Below are positions 16,369-24,789 of a stretch of DNA of 64,000 nucleotides, one piece after another. The position numbers and the translations under genes are program-made. Location: positions 1-64,000 of the forward strand of contig CAVYYD010000007.1 in NCBI GenBank assembly GCA_963772645.1. The letters run 5' to 3'. Below the pieces are notes generated by a model that searched no databases, was not told the origin of the DNA, and saw nothing but the letters and a program-made list of their open reading frames with translations. Position 1 is the stretch's first letter. Every line of letters begins with the position of its first letter. This DNA is from DASSQJ01 sp963772645. GTDB taxonomy: Bacteria; Actinomycetota; Actinomycetes; Actinomycetales; Dermatophilaceae.

Positions 16369-18114
16369 GTGTTCCAGCCAGAACCAGCACCCGTCGGTGG
16401 ATCGTTGGCGCTCTCGGCGCTCGTCGCCGCCCTTCCCCTCCTGACGCTGTTCGTGCTCCTGGGCGCGCTCAAGTGGAAGGCCTGGCAGGCGGGGCTCACC
16501 AGCCTCGTGGTCGCCATCGTCGTGGCCGTCGTCTTCTTCGCGATGCCGGTGAGCCAGGCGCTCATCACCGCCACCGAGGGCGGTGCCTTCGGCCTCTTCC
16601 CGATCATCTACATCGTCCTGACGGCGATCTGGATCTTCCGGCTCACCGAGCTCACCGGCTACGACCTGGTGCTGCGCCGGGCGTTCGCCTCGGTGTCGCC
16701 GGACCAGCGGGTCCAGGCCATCCTCATCGCCTTCTGCTTCGGCGCGCTGCTCGAGGCACTCGCCGGCTTCGGTACCCCCGTCGCGGTGACCGCCGTCATG
16801 CTGATGGCGGTCGGCATCCGCCCGGTCAAGGCGGCCGCCGTCGCGCTGGTCGCCAACACCGCTCCGGTGGCGTTCGGCGCCATCGCCGTCCCGATCACCA
16901 CCCTGGGCAAGATCACCGGCCTGGACCCGGCCGGCCTCGGCGCGATGGTGGGCCGGCAGACCCCGGTCCTGGCGGTCTTCGTGCCGCTCATCCTGGTCTT
17001 CATGGTCGACGGAAAGCGGGGCCTGCGGGAGGCGTGGCTCCCGGCCGTCGTCGCCGGGCTCGCCTTCAGCCTCGGGCAGTTCCTCACCTCGAACTACTGG
17101 AACTACCAGGTCACCGACATCGTGGCCTCCTTCGCCGGGGCCCTGGCCGTCGTCGCGCTGCTGCGGGTCTGGTCGCCGTCCGAGGTTCTCGGCACCGATG
17201 GCATCTCCTCCGCCGACGTCGCCCTCACCCGCGCCGTGGCCGAGCCGGTCGGCGTCGCCTCCGGCGCCGGCGGGTTCGGGGCCGGGGTCCGGGTCGCCGA
17301 CGAGGACGACCCCGAGGCGCCCTCGCACCTGGCGGTCGAGGGCGGGCGGGCCACCGGGCCGGTCACCGGTCGCCAGACGCTGTTGGCGTTCGCGCCCTAC
17401 CTCATCGTCGTGGCGCTGTTCACGCTGGTCTCGTTCGGCCCGCTGAAGACCTTCCTCGACACGCACTCGGGCTGGAAGTTCCAGTGGCCCGGCCTGGAGA
17501 TCCTCAACGCGGCCGGCAAGACCCCCGCCGCTGCGACCTTCAACCTCAACGTCTTCACCGCGGCCGGCACCGTGTTGCTCATCGCCGGCATCCTCACCGC
17601 CCTGGTCTACCTGGTCCGCCCGGGCAAGGCTGCGGGTGCCCTCGGCAGGGTGATCGTCGACTTCCGGTTCACGATCCTGACCGTCGTCGCGGTGCTCGCG
17701 CTCGCCTACGTCATGAACTTCTCGGGCCAGACCGGCACCCTCGGGCGGGCCCTCGCCGAGACGGGCGCGTTCTTCGCGTTCCTCTCCGCGGTCGTCGGGT
17801 GGATCGGCGTCGCCGTCACCGGGTCGGACACCTCCTCGAACTCCCTGTTCGGCGTGCTCCAGGTGACCGCCGCGAAGGAGACCGGCATCAGCGAGTACCT
17901 CCTGGCGTCGGCCAACACCTCCGGCGGGGTGCTGGGCAAGATGATCTCCCCGCAGAACCTCGCCATCGCCGCCGCCGTGGTCGGCATGGAGGGCCAGGAG
18001 AGCGTGTTGTTCCGCAAGGTGATCTTCTGGAGCCTGGGCCTGCTGCTCGGCATGTGCACCCTCGTCTACCTCCAGTCGACCGACGTGCTCGGCTGGATGG
18101 TCGTCACGCCGTGA
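16369..18114 (+). CDS. lldP: L-lactate permease family transporter
   Basis: 581 residues from GTG 16369, with AAAGGAG upstream. Twelve or more helices. Family blocks include LGALKWKAWQAGLTSL, IYIVLTAIWIFRLTE, the conserved FGALLEALAGFGTPVAVTA and NTAPVAFGAIAVP, and near the C-terminus GSDTSSNSLFGVLQVTAA and ASANTSGGVLGKMISPQN. Imports lactate (and possibly glycolate) with protons across the inner membrane. The stop overlaps the next start as GTGA, so permease and dehydrogenase are translationally coupled and probably controlled by the divergent GntR-type protein. Confidence 0.93.
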   Translation: MFQPEPAPVGGSLALSALVAALPLLTLFVLLGALKWKAWQAGLTSLVVAIVVAVVFFAMPVSQALITATEGGAFGLFPIIYIVLTAIWIFRLTELTGYDLVLRRAFASVSPDQRVQAILIAFCFGALLEALAGFGTPVAVTAVMLMAVGIRPVKAAAVALVANTAPVAFGAIAVPITTLGKITGLDPAGLGAMVGRQTPVLAVFVPLILVFMVDGKRGLREAWLPAVVAGLAFSLGQFLTSNYWNYQVTDIVASFAGALAVVALLRVWSPSEVLGTDGISSADVALTRAVAEPVGVASGAGGFGAGVRVADEDDPEAPSHLAVEGGRATGPVTGRQTLLAFAPYLIVVALFTLVSFGPLKTFLDTHSGWKFQWPGLEILNAAGKTPAAATFNLNVFTAAGTVLLIAGILTALVYLVRPGKAAGALGRVIVDFRFTILTVVAVLALAYVMNFSGQTGTLGRALAETGAFFAFLSAVVGWIGVAVTGSDTSSNSLFGVLQVTAAKETGISEYLLASANTSGGVLGKMISPQNLAIAAAVVGMEGQESVLFRKVIFWSLGLLLGMCTLVYLQSTDVLGWMVVTP

Positions 18115-20975
18115 CGACGGCGGCCGGACTCCTGGCTCCGGACCCGGGCGTCGTCAGCGCATTCGCTGCGGCGCTCGGGCAGCCGGACCGGCTGAGCGCC
18201 CGTTCCACCGACCGGCTCAAGATGTCGCACGACGCCTCGCACTACGCGCTGGTGCCCCAAGCGGTGGCCGAGCCCATCGACGCCGCCGAGGTCGGCCGCC
18301 TCTTCGCGGCGGCGACCGACCACGGCATCCCGATCACCTTCCGGTCCGGTGGCACCAGCCTGTCCGGGCAGGCCGGCACCGACGGCATCCTGGTCGACAC
18401 GCGCAGGCACTTCCGCAGCATCGAGGTCCTGGACGACGGCATGCGGGTGCGCATCGGGCCCGGTGCCACCGTGCGCGCGGTCAACGCCCGGCTCGCGCGG
18501 CACGGCCGCAAGCTCGGCCCCGACCCAGCGAGCGAGATTGCCTGCACCCTCGGCGGCGTGGTCAACAACAACAGCAGCGGGATGGCGTGCGGCACGGCCG
18601 CCAACAGCTACAACACCCTCCACTCGCTCGTGCTGGTGCTGCCGAGCGGGACGGTGCTCGACACGGGCGCTCCCGACGCCGACGAGCGGCTGCGCACGCT
18701 GGAGCCGGAGCTCTACGCCGGGCTGGACCGGCTGCGCGACCGCGTGCGGGGCAACCCGGCATCAGTGCGAACCCTCGAGCAGCAGTTCTCGATGAAGAAC
18801 ACGATGGGCTACGGCCTGAACTCCTTCCTCGACCACACCCGGCCGGCCGACGTGCTCGCCCACCTCGTGGTCGGCAGCGAGGGCACGCTCGCCTTCGTCG
18901 CGTCCGTGGTGATGCACACCGTGCCCCTGCTGCCGCACGCCGTGACCGGGCTGCTCGTCTTCGACGACCTCAGCGCCGCGACCGGGTCGCTGCCGGCGAT
19001 CCTCGAGACCGCCCCGGCCACGATCGAGCTCATGGATGCCGCATCGCTGCGCGTCGGGCAGGCCGACCCCAAGGCCGACGAGGTGCTGCGGCGCATCGAC
19101 GTGGAGCGGCACGCGGCCCTGCTCGTCGAGTACCAGGCGGGCACGGCCGCGGAGGTGAGCGCCCAGGGCGAGGCGGCGCTGCCGACGCTGACCAGGCTGC
19201 CGGTGAGCTCCCCGGCCGCCCTCGCGTCCGACCCGGCCTCGCGGGCCCGGCTGTGGAGCACCCGCAAGGGGCTGTATGCCGCGGTGGCGGGGGCGCGGCC
19301 GACCGGCACCACCGCGCTGCTCGAGGACATCGTGGTTCCGGTAGCGGCGCTGCTACCGACCTGTGAGAGCCTCCTCGGGCTCTTCGCGCGGCACGGCTAC
19401 GACGACAACGTCATCTTCGGCCACGCCAAGGACGGCAACATCCACTTCCTGCTCAACGAACGGCTCGAGGGCGGGCGGATGGACCGCCTGATGGCGTTCA
19501 CGGACGACATGGTGGCGCTGGTGCTCGGGCACGAGGGGTCACTCAAGGCCGAGCACGGCACCGGGCGGATCATGGCCCCGTTCGTGCGGCTGCAGTACGG
19601 CGACGAGCTGTACGAGGTGATGCAGGAGGTCAAGCGGCTGTGTGACCCCCGCGGGGTGCTGAACCCCGGCGTGATCATCAGCGACGACCCCGAGGCGCAC
19701 ACTCGCCACCTCAAGGTGACTCCCACCGTCGAGAACGAGGTCGACCGCTGCGTGGAGTGCGGCTACTGCGAGCCGGTGTGCCCCAGCCGCGACCTGACGA
19801 CCACGCCGCGGCAGCGGATCGTGCTCCGACGTGAGATGCGGGCCGCCTCGGAGTCGGGCGACCTGACGCTGCTGCGCGAGCTCGAGGGCGACTACGAGTA
19901 CGACGCGGTCGACACGTGCGCGGTCGACGGCATGTGCCGGACCGCGTGCCCGGTCGACATCGACACCGGCGACCTGACCAAGCGGCTGCGGGCCGACGCG
20001 GCCGGGCCGGTCGCGAGCCGGGCCTGGCGCACCGCCGCGCGGCACTGGCAGGGTGCGACGCGGGCGGCGTCCACCGCGCTCACGGTCACTCGGAAGCTGC
20101 CGGACCCTGTGGTTCGGGTGCCGAACGAGCTGGCCCGCCGGGTGGGCGACGAGGACGTCGTGCCGCTGTGGTCGAGCGAGCTGCCCGCCGGCGGCCGCCC
20201 TCGGCCGGAGGGACGTGCACCACGGGACCCCGCAGACAGAGCACCGGTGGCGCGTGAGGTCGTGTACTTCTCAGCGTGCGTCGGGGCGATGTTCGGGCCG
20301 AGCGACGTGGGGCCGGGGGTGCGCGACGCCTTCATCTCGCTCTGCCGGGGCTCGGGAGTGGCTCTCCTGGCCCCGGCCGGCCTCCCGGGACTGTGCTGCG
20401 GCACGCCGTGGCGGTCCAAGGGCATGCGTGAGGGAGCGTCCGAGATGGAGACCCGCGTGGCGCAGGCCCTGTGGGACGCGACGCGCGGCGGCGAGCTCGA
20501 GGTTGTCTGTGACGCCGCGTCGTGCACCGAGGGGCTGGTGGCCAGCCTGGCGCGTGCTGCCGAGAGCGACGGCCGGTACGCCGGCATCCGTGTCGTCGAC
20601 GCGGTGGCTTTCGTGGCGGCGCAGGTGCTTCCTTCGCTGCCGGTGCCGCGGCGGATCGGGCGGGTGGCGCTGCACCCGACCTGCTCCTCCACCGAGCTGG
20701 GGCTGAACGACGCCCTGCTGACCGTGGCCAGGGCGGTGGCCGACGAGGTGTTCGTGCCCGACTCCTGGGGTTGCTGCGCCTTCGCCGGTGACCGCGGGAT
20801 GCTGCATCCCGAGCTCACGGCATCGGCGACGCGCGTGCAGGCGGCCGAGGTCGCCGATGCCGGGCCGTTCGACGCGTACGCGTCATGCAACCGCACCTGT
20901 GAGCTGGGCATGACGAGAGCTACCGGGCAGCAGTACCAGCACGTCCTGGAGCTGTTGGCCGCGGCCGTTCGATAG
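18111..20975 (+). CDS. FAD and Fe-S D-lactate dehydrogenase, fused two-domain type
   Basis: 954 residues from GTG 18111. The first half is a GlcD-like FAD enzyme: the PCMH FAD loop TFRSGGTSLSGQA, GGVVNNNSSGMACGT, and a C-terminal HAKDGNIHFL with HEGSLKAEHGTGR. Around residues 547 and 603 are two 4Fe-4S sites, CVECGYCEPVCPS and CAVDGMCRTACPVD. The last third has two CCG-type segments, LPGLCCGTPW and WGCCAFAGDRG, as in GlpC/LutA proteins. Expected to oxidise D-lactate to pyruvate and pass electrons to the quinone pool. Longer frames upstream overlap lldP and are not real starts. Confidence 0.9.
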   Translation: MTTAAGLLAPDPGVVSAFAAALGQPDRLSARSTDRLKMSHDASHYALVPQAVAEPIDAAEVGRLFAAATDHGIPITFRSGGTSLSGQAGTDGILVDTRRHFRSIEVLDDGMRVRIGPGATVRAVNARLARHGRKLGPDPASEIACTLGGVVNNNSSGMACGTAANSYNTLHSLVLVLPSGTVLDTGAPDADERLRTLEPELYAGLDRLRDRVRGNPASVRTLEQQFSMKNTMGYGLNSFLDHTRPADVLAHLVVGSEGTLAFVASVVMHTVPLLPHAVTGLLVFDDLSAATGSLPAILETAPATIELMDAASLRVGQADPKADEVLRRIDVERHAALLVEYQAGTAAEVSAQGEAALPTLTRLPVSSPAALASDPASRARLWSTRKGLYAAVAGARPTGTTALLEDIVVPVAALLPTCESLLGLFARHGYDDNVIFGHAKDGNIHFLLNERLEGGRMDRLMAFTDDMVALVLGHEGSLKAEHGTGRIMAPFVRLQYGDELYEVMQEVKRLCDPRGVLNPGVIISDDPEAHTRHLKVTPTVENEVDRCVECGYCEPVCPSRDLTTTPRQRIVLRREMRAASESGDLTLLRELEGDYEYDAVDTCAVDGMCRTACPVDIDTGDLTKRLRADAAGPVASRAWRTAARHWQGATRAASTALTVTRKLPDPVVRVPNELARRVGDEDVVPLWSSELPAGGRPRPEGRAPRDPADRAPVAREVVYFSACVGAMFGPSDVGPGVRDAFISLCRGSGVALLAPAGLPGLCCGTPWRSKGMREGASEMETRVAQALWDATRGGELEVVCDAASCTEGLVASLARAAESDGRYAGIRVVDAVAFVAAQVLPSLPVPRRIGRVALHPTCSSTELGLNDALLTVARAVADEVFVPDSWGCCAFAGDRGMLHPELTASATRVQAAEVADAGPFDAYASCNRTCELGMTRATGQQYQHVLELLAAAVR

Positions 20976-21211
20976 CGCTGAGAGCACCCCTCGCCGCCCG
21001 CTGGCCGCCCACCGGTCGCGGCGTGGGTGTCACCCGAGCAGCTCGCGAAGTGGCCGCTCTCGCACCTGACCATCGACGTGGTGCCTGGCCTGGGTGCAGG
21101 ATGCTCCGTGGAGGCCCGGACGGGCAACCGGTTCCTGGTCCGGTCGCGGCTGTTCTCCGACGAGGAGACAGAGGCACCGGTAGCAATGCCCCGACCACGA
21201 GGAGCAACGAC

Positions 21212-21820
21212 ATGGCCCTTGACGCCAGCACCACTGCGGTCGTCCTGATCGAGTACCAGAACGACTTCACGTCCGAGGGCGGCGTGCTGCACGGGGCCGT
21301 CTCGGAGGTGATGGACCGCACCGGGATGCTGGCCCACACCAAGGAGGTCGTCGCCGCGGCCCGGGCCGCCGGAGTGACGGTCATGCACGCGCCGATCACC
21401 TTCTCCGCCGGCTACAACGAGATCAGCTCCCACCCGTACGGAATCTTGAAGGGTGTCGTCGATGGCAACGCCTTCGTCAAGGGCACGTGGGGCGCCGACA
21501 TCATCGACGAGCTCGCTCCCGCCGACGGCGACATCGTCATCGAGGGCAAGCGGGGTCTCGACACGTTCGCCAGCACCAACCTCGACTTCATCCTGCGCAG
21601 CAAGGGCATCACGACCATCGCCCTGGGCGGGTTCCTGACGAACTGCTGCGTCGAGTCCACCATGCGTTCGGGCTACGAGAACGGCTACCAGGTCATCACG
21701 TTGAGCGACTGTGTGGCTGCCACCTCTCCCGAGGAGCACGACAACGCGATCAAGTACGACTACCCGATGTTCTCCACGCCGATGGCCTCGGCCGACTTCA
21801 TCGCAGACCTCCAGGAGTAG
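21212..21820 (+). CDS. Isochorismatase-family cysteine hydrolase
   Basis: 202 residues. The catalytic triad is readable: Asp in VVLIEYQNDFT near residue 16, Lys in VIEGKRGLDTF near 112, and Cys in GGFLTNCCVESTM near 147, each in the family context. GAGGAG precedes the ATG. Members hydrolyse amides or vinyl ethers (nicotinamidase, ureidoacrylate or isochorismate types); the substrate cannot be told from sequence alone. It follows the lactate operon after 236 bases in which I see no gene, and appears to be monocistronic. Confidence 0.88.
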   Translation: MALDASTTAVVLIEYQNDFTSEGGVLHGAVSEVMDRTGMLAHTKEVVAAARAAGVTVMHAPITFSAGYNEISSHPYGILKGVVDGNAFVKGTWGADIIDELAPADGDIVIEGKRGLDTFASTNLDFILRSKGITTIALGGFLTNCCVESTMRSGYENGYQVITLSDCVAATSPEEHDNAIKYDYPMFSTPMASADFIADLQE

Positions 21821-21862
21821 CCGCGCTCGGCGTGTGGTGCGGGCCGTTCGACCGCCGGGGTC

Positions 21863-21884
21863 CCACCGCGCGGCTTCGCGGTGG
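21863..21884. terminator. Hairpin between convergent genes
   Basis: CCACCGCG pairs perfectly with CGCGGTGG around a six-base loop, 43 bases past the isochorismatase stop and before the end of the convergent small membrane gene. No T-tract. Confidence 0.45.
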
Positions 21885-21955
21885 TGCCCGCAGGACGGCC
21901 CGTCGCACCACGACGCGGCGCCAAGGGCCCCTTCGGGGAGTCCGGTGCTACCGGG

Positions 21956-22141
21956 TCACCGGCCGAACACGGAGCGCCCGACCAGGCCGATGACACCCAC
22001 CGCTGCAGTGACCAGACCCACCCACGCCACCGTGTTCGCGTGGGTCGCCATGCCGCTCACCATGACCAGTACGCCGATGGCCACCAGCAGCAGCCACCCA
22101 CGGGTCGTCCCCACGCCCAGACCACGTCCTGAACTCGCCAT
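21956..22141 (-). CDS. Two-helix small membrane protein
   Basis: 61 residues. A Gly/Arg-rich start is followed by two hydrophobic helices, WLLLVAIGVLVMVSGMA and VAWVGLVTAAVGVIGLVG, and a short basic tail. GGAAG lies before the ATG. The size and layout fit many unassigned actinobacterial membrane peptides. It converges with the isochorismatase gene. Confidence 0.55.
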   Translation of the reverse strand: MASSGRGLGVGTTRGWLLLVAIGVLVMVSGMATHANTVAWVGLVTAAVGVIGLVGRSVFGR

Positions 22142-22309
22142 GACTTCCAGTCAACCACTGCGTCGGCACCGGGTGAGGACGTTGTGCGCACGAGTCGCGT
22201 CACGCGACGGGACCCAGGGGTGAGGGGTGTCCAGGTGGATCGGCGACCAGCCCTTCATCAGCGACAGGGCCGTCAGAGTGCACGTACCCGATCCCGCCCG
22301 TTGAGCCGG

Positions 22310-22465
22310 TCTCGGAGAGAGACCGGGCGATCTGGATGTCGCGGTCGGCGGCGGCGTGCTGGTAGCGCATCGCGGCTCCCGGGGGTGGAGTGGCCCAGTC
22401 GCAGCATGAGCGCGGCCAGGATTGCGCCGGTCTGCGCGGCGAGGACGGCGCCGGTCGTGCCACCG
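22310..22465 (-). pseudogene. C-terminal relic of a tyrosine recombinase
   Basis: Reading the minus strand, GAVLAAQTGAILAALMLRLG and HSTPG run in one frame; after one surplus C in a C-run near 22383 the neighbouring frame continues GAAMRYQHAAADRDIQIARS. Together these are the end of a phage-integrase-type catalytic domain, with the LGH histidine and the catalytic Tyr in MRYQHA. The Arg-containing N-terminal parts are absent. It marks a former integration event or a transferred fragment in this gene-poor stretch. Confidence 0.6.
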
Positions 22466-22604
22466 AAGGTCGAGCCGGGCTCCCTCGGCTTGCTGGAGGG
22501 GCGTGACCTCTTCGGGAGGCAGGGCACGCCGCACCAGGAATTGCGGCCCAGGCTGCGCCAAGCCCCGGCGGACATACTTGGGGACGGAGCGGACCAGCCG
22601 GTGC

Positions 22605-22690
22605 GGCGCGGAGGGCGGACTGGTTGAACCCTTTGATGATGAGCCATAGGGCCAGGACCATCTCCTGGAGCCCTGAGCCGATGGCTCGTG
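22605..22690 (-). pseudogene. C-terminal fragment of a polytopic membrane protein
   Basis: Minus-strand translation gives EMVLALWLIIKGFNQSALRA, which resembles the last helix and tail of DUF4386-type membrane proteins (LALWLIVKGF-like). Nothing upstream resembles the rest of such a protein; the frame runs into the start region of the DUF4389 gene. I take it as a fragment. The 620 bases from 22142 to 22762 otherwise hold only this and the integrase relic. Confidence 0.4.
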
Positions 22691-22762
22691 GCGGGACGCT
22701 GACCGAGCTGCCTGCCACCTCACATCGGCGCCGCGGTCGGGCCGGCAGCCCTCGTGGGCCGC

Positions 22763-23440
22763 TCAGTGGAGGCTGAAGGGCGGGTAGGTGTCGGTGAGGA
22801 GGAGGAACGCGTAGGCCTGGACGCGCAGCGCCCATCGGCCGACGCCGACGACGTAGTCGAACAGGCCCCGCGGGTAGTGCCCGGTGAACAGGATCGCGAA
22901 CCACGCGATGATCACCGCCACCAACGCACCGATCCCGAGCAAGAACAGCACGACGTAGTGGGGGAAGGCCAGGAGCCACTTGACCACCGGGAGCCACCGG
23001 TTGAGGTCCTCGCGCGCGTCGGGGTAGTCCAGGTCGAGGTGGACGGTCTGCTCGTCCTCGGTGGAGGGGTAGCGGTCGGTCAGCAGCGCGAGGTAGGCGC
23101 CGACGCGAGTCCCGAAACGGTTGAACGCGAGGAGGAAGTCGAACCACCAGCGCGGGTAGCGCCGCCGGAAGAGGATCATCAACGCGGTGGCGGCGAACAG
23201 GCCGCCGGCGATGCCGCCACCGGTGCTCGTCGTCTTCTCGACCACCTCGCCCGACCTGTAGATGACTGTGCTCGAGGTCGCCGCGGCGCTGACCAGGGAC
23301 AGCACCACGGCGATGGGGATGATGAGGAAGATCCGGAAGAGCGTGGTGACCCGGTCCAGTCGTTCGGGGTAGTCGATCTCGAGGCGAGCGGCGTACGTCT
23401 GCTGTGGCGCGACCATGGGGCCTCTTCTCTTCGGCTCCAT
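22763..23440 (-). CDS. DUF4389 domain membrane protein
   Basis: 225 residues. It starts with a soluble strand PQQTYAARLEIDYPERLDRV, then helices LFRIFLIIPIAVVLSLV, IAGGLFAATALMILF and FPHYVVLFLLGIGALVAVII. Family blocks are RWWFDFLLAFNRFGTRVGAY, ALLTDRYPSTEDEQTVHLDL and the C-terminal YPRGLFDYVVGVGRWALRV with LLLTDTYPPFSL. DUF4389 proteins are two- to four-helix membrane proteins of unknown role. A 9-bp inverted repeat lies 65 bases upstream of its start. Confidence 0.85.
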   Translation of the reverse strand: MEPKRRGPMVAPQQTYAARLEIDYPERLDRVTTLFRIFLIIPIAVVLSLVSAAATSSTVIYRSGEVVEKTTSTGGGIAGGLFAATALMILFRRRYPRWWFDFLLAFNRFGTRVGAYLALLTDRYPSTEDEQTVHLDLDYPDAREDLNRWLPVVKWLLAFPHYVVLFLLGIGALVAVIIAWFAILFTGHYPRGLFDYVVGVGRWALRVQAYAFLLLTDTYPPFSLH

Positions 23441-23504
23441 GCCTACTCCCGGAGCCGCCGCCGTGCCAGGGCAGCACCGTGTGTGGCGGCGTGGTTACGG
23501 TCAC

Positions 23505-23532
23505 ACGTCTGTCCGTCGCCATCGACAGACGT
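23505..23532. promoter_or_regulatory. 9-bp inverted repeat upstream of the DUF4389 gene
   Basis: ACGTCTGTC (23505-23513) and its exact complement (23524-23532) are ten bases apart. This is the only clear symmetry in the 450-base stretch 23441-23890, which has no convincing gene. The spacing suits a dimeric repressor over one to two helical turns. It could also form an RNA hairpin. Confidence 0.4.
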
Positions 23533-23890
23533 CGGACCGAAGAGGTTCGCCGGGACCCGGACGCCGCCCCGGCTCGATCGATGTGATCTCCCCGTCATGC
23601 AGAGGTCCGAAGCCTGCCGTCGCGGGACGCTGAAGGCGAGGCCCCGGTGCGGCCTTCGATCTCCTGGCAGGATCTTCCTTGCCCAGACCGGAGCCGGAGG
23701 TGCCTCGGGAAGCGGAGGTAGTCGGGAGCGTTCTTCATCGGGCTTGGTTCAGGAGGCGGAGGGCTGGTCGCGTGTCTGGAGATCCTGCTCGTCAGCGTGG
23801 CCGGACTGCGCACCCAACCGGCGAAGCCGTCCGCGCCGGGAGAAGGCCCGAGCACGCTGACCCACGTCTTTCCAAGGTGAGGAAACCGCA

Positions 23891-24277
23891 ATGCCCTTCC
23901 CGCGCTGGCTGGCCCACGTCAACAAGAAGGTGTTCAACCCGATCGAGGAGCGCCGAGGCGCCCGGCCCGTGCTGATCCACACGGGACGGTCCTCGGGCAG
24001 GACCTACCGCACCCCCCTGGATGCCCACCGGCTGCCCGACGGCTACCTGTTCATCCCGATGTACGGCCCCCGCACCGACTGGGTCAAGAACGCCCTGGCG
24101 GCGAAGCAGGCACGGCTTCGCATCGACGGCCGGGAGATCGAGCTGCAGGCACCGCGGCTGGTCAAGAAGGACGACGTCTGGCCCATGCTGCCGGCCACCA
24201 CCAAGACCCCGCCGAGCATCAAGGGCGACTCCGAGCTGCTGCGCATGGACATCAGCGGACCAGCCTCAGAACGCTGA
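23891..24277 (+). CDS. Deazaflavin-dependent nitroreductase family protein
   Basis: 128 residues. FPRWLAHVNKKVFNPIEERR leads into the family core PVLIHTGRSSGRTYRTPLDA, the cofactor-phosphate region, followed by DGYLFIPMYGPRTDWVKNAL and RLRIDGREIELQAPRLV. It ends with a leucine-containing LLRMDISGP tail. Shorter than the member at 8562-8999 and of a different subgroup. Predicted F420-dependent or F420-binding oxidoreductase; substrate unknown. Confidence 0.85.
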   Translation: MPFPRWLAHVNKKVFNPIEERRGARPVLIHTGRSSGRTYRTPLDAHRLPDGYLFIPMYGPRTDWVKNALAAKQARLRIDGREIELQAPRLVKKDDVWPMLPATTKTPPSIKGDSELLRMDISGPASER

Positions 24278-24470
24278 ACCTTTCCACGCGGGCCAGCATC
24301 CGGACCCGCCCGCGATGTCGCCCGCCGGCACGGCACGCTAGGAGAGCCGCCTCGCTCGGCTGAGCGGTCAGCGTGGTCACGAGGAAGTGGACAGACCACC
24401 CGGGCCGAGCGGCCCACTCCCTGCCCGCGTGATCGGGCATCCATGGTGCTCGTCTTTGCCTGTGTAGACC

Positions 24471-24700
24471 CTGTTCAGCCTGTACCGCGCCGACATTCGC
24501 GCCGATAGCGAGGCGGGCGAGATGTTCATCTTCACGCTCGGGCACGGCTTGCTGTTGGGCGTGACGTTCTACTCGCCCTCCCCTCGCTGGTGGTTTTCCT
24601 CAGCCTTGTCCTGCCGGTCTGGATCACGCGCGCCGCGAACATCGTCCTGCCGGTCAACCACGGCCTCACCATCGTCCGGGACGCTATCGGCGAATGGGAC
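24471..24700 (+). pseudogene. Fragment of a membrane protein, frame-broken
   Basis: The plus strand reads TLFSLYRADIRADSEAGEMF and IFTLGHGLLLGVTFYSP, then near 24580 changes frame to LVVFLSLVLPVWITRAANIV and LPVNHGLTIVRDAIGEW. This looks like two helices and a loop from a longer membrane protein of unknown family. It runs without a stop into the response-regulator tail. No start is visible. Confidence 0.4.
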
Positions 24701-24702
24701 TA

Positions 24703-24789
24703 CTACGCCGCAAGATCGGCGACGACCCCACGACGCCGCGCTACGTCGAGACCGTTCGAGGCGTCGGCTACCGGATGGGCCACGGATGA
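24703..24789 (+). pseudogene. C-terminal relic of an OmpR-type response regulator
   Basis: About 28 codons give LRRKIGDDPTTPRYVETVRG followed by VGYRMGHG and a stop. This is the unmistakable winged-helix end of an OmpR/PhoB regulator. The receiver domain and most of the DNA-binding domain are absent; a membrane-protein fragment directly abuts it instead. The stop overlaps the histidine-kinase start as ATGA, preserving the normal regulator-kinase junction. Confidence 0.75.

Noticed and set aside
15552..18110. Very long plus-strand open frame continuous with the D-lactate dehydrogenase
   Set aside because: It runs antisense through the FadR gene and out of frame through lldP, and its translation is Arg/Gly-rich. 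High-GC codon bias keeps stops rare; the dehydrogenase begins at GTG 18111.
21027..21211. Plus-strand frame starting MSPEQLAKW between the lactate operon and the isochorismatase gene
   Set aside because: No ribosome site, no recognised similarity, and it runs into the next gene in another frame. Possibly a fragment, but not supported.
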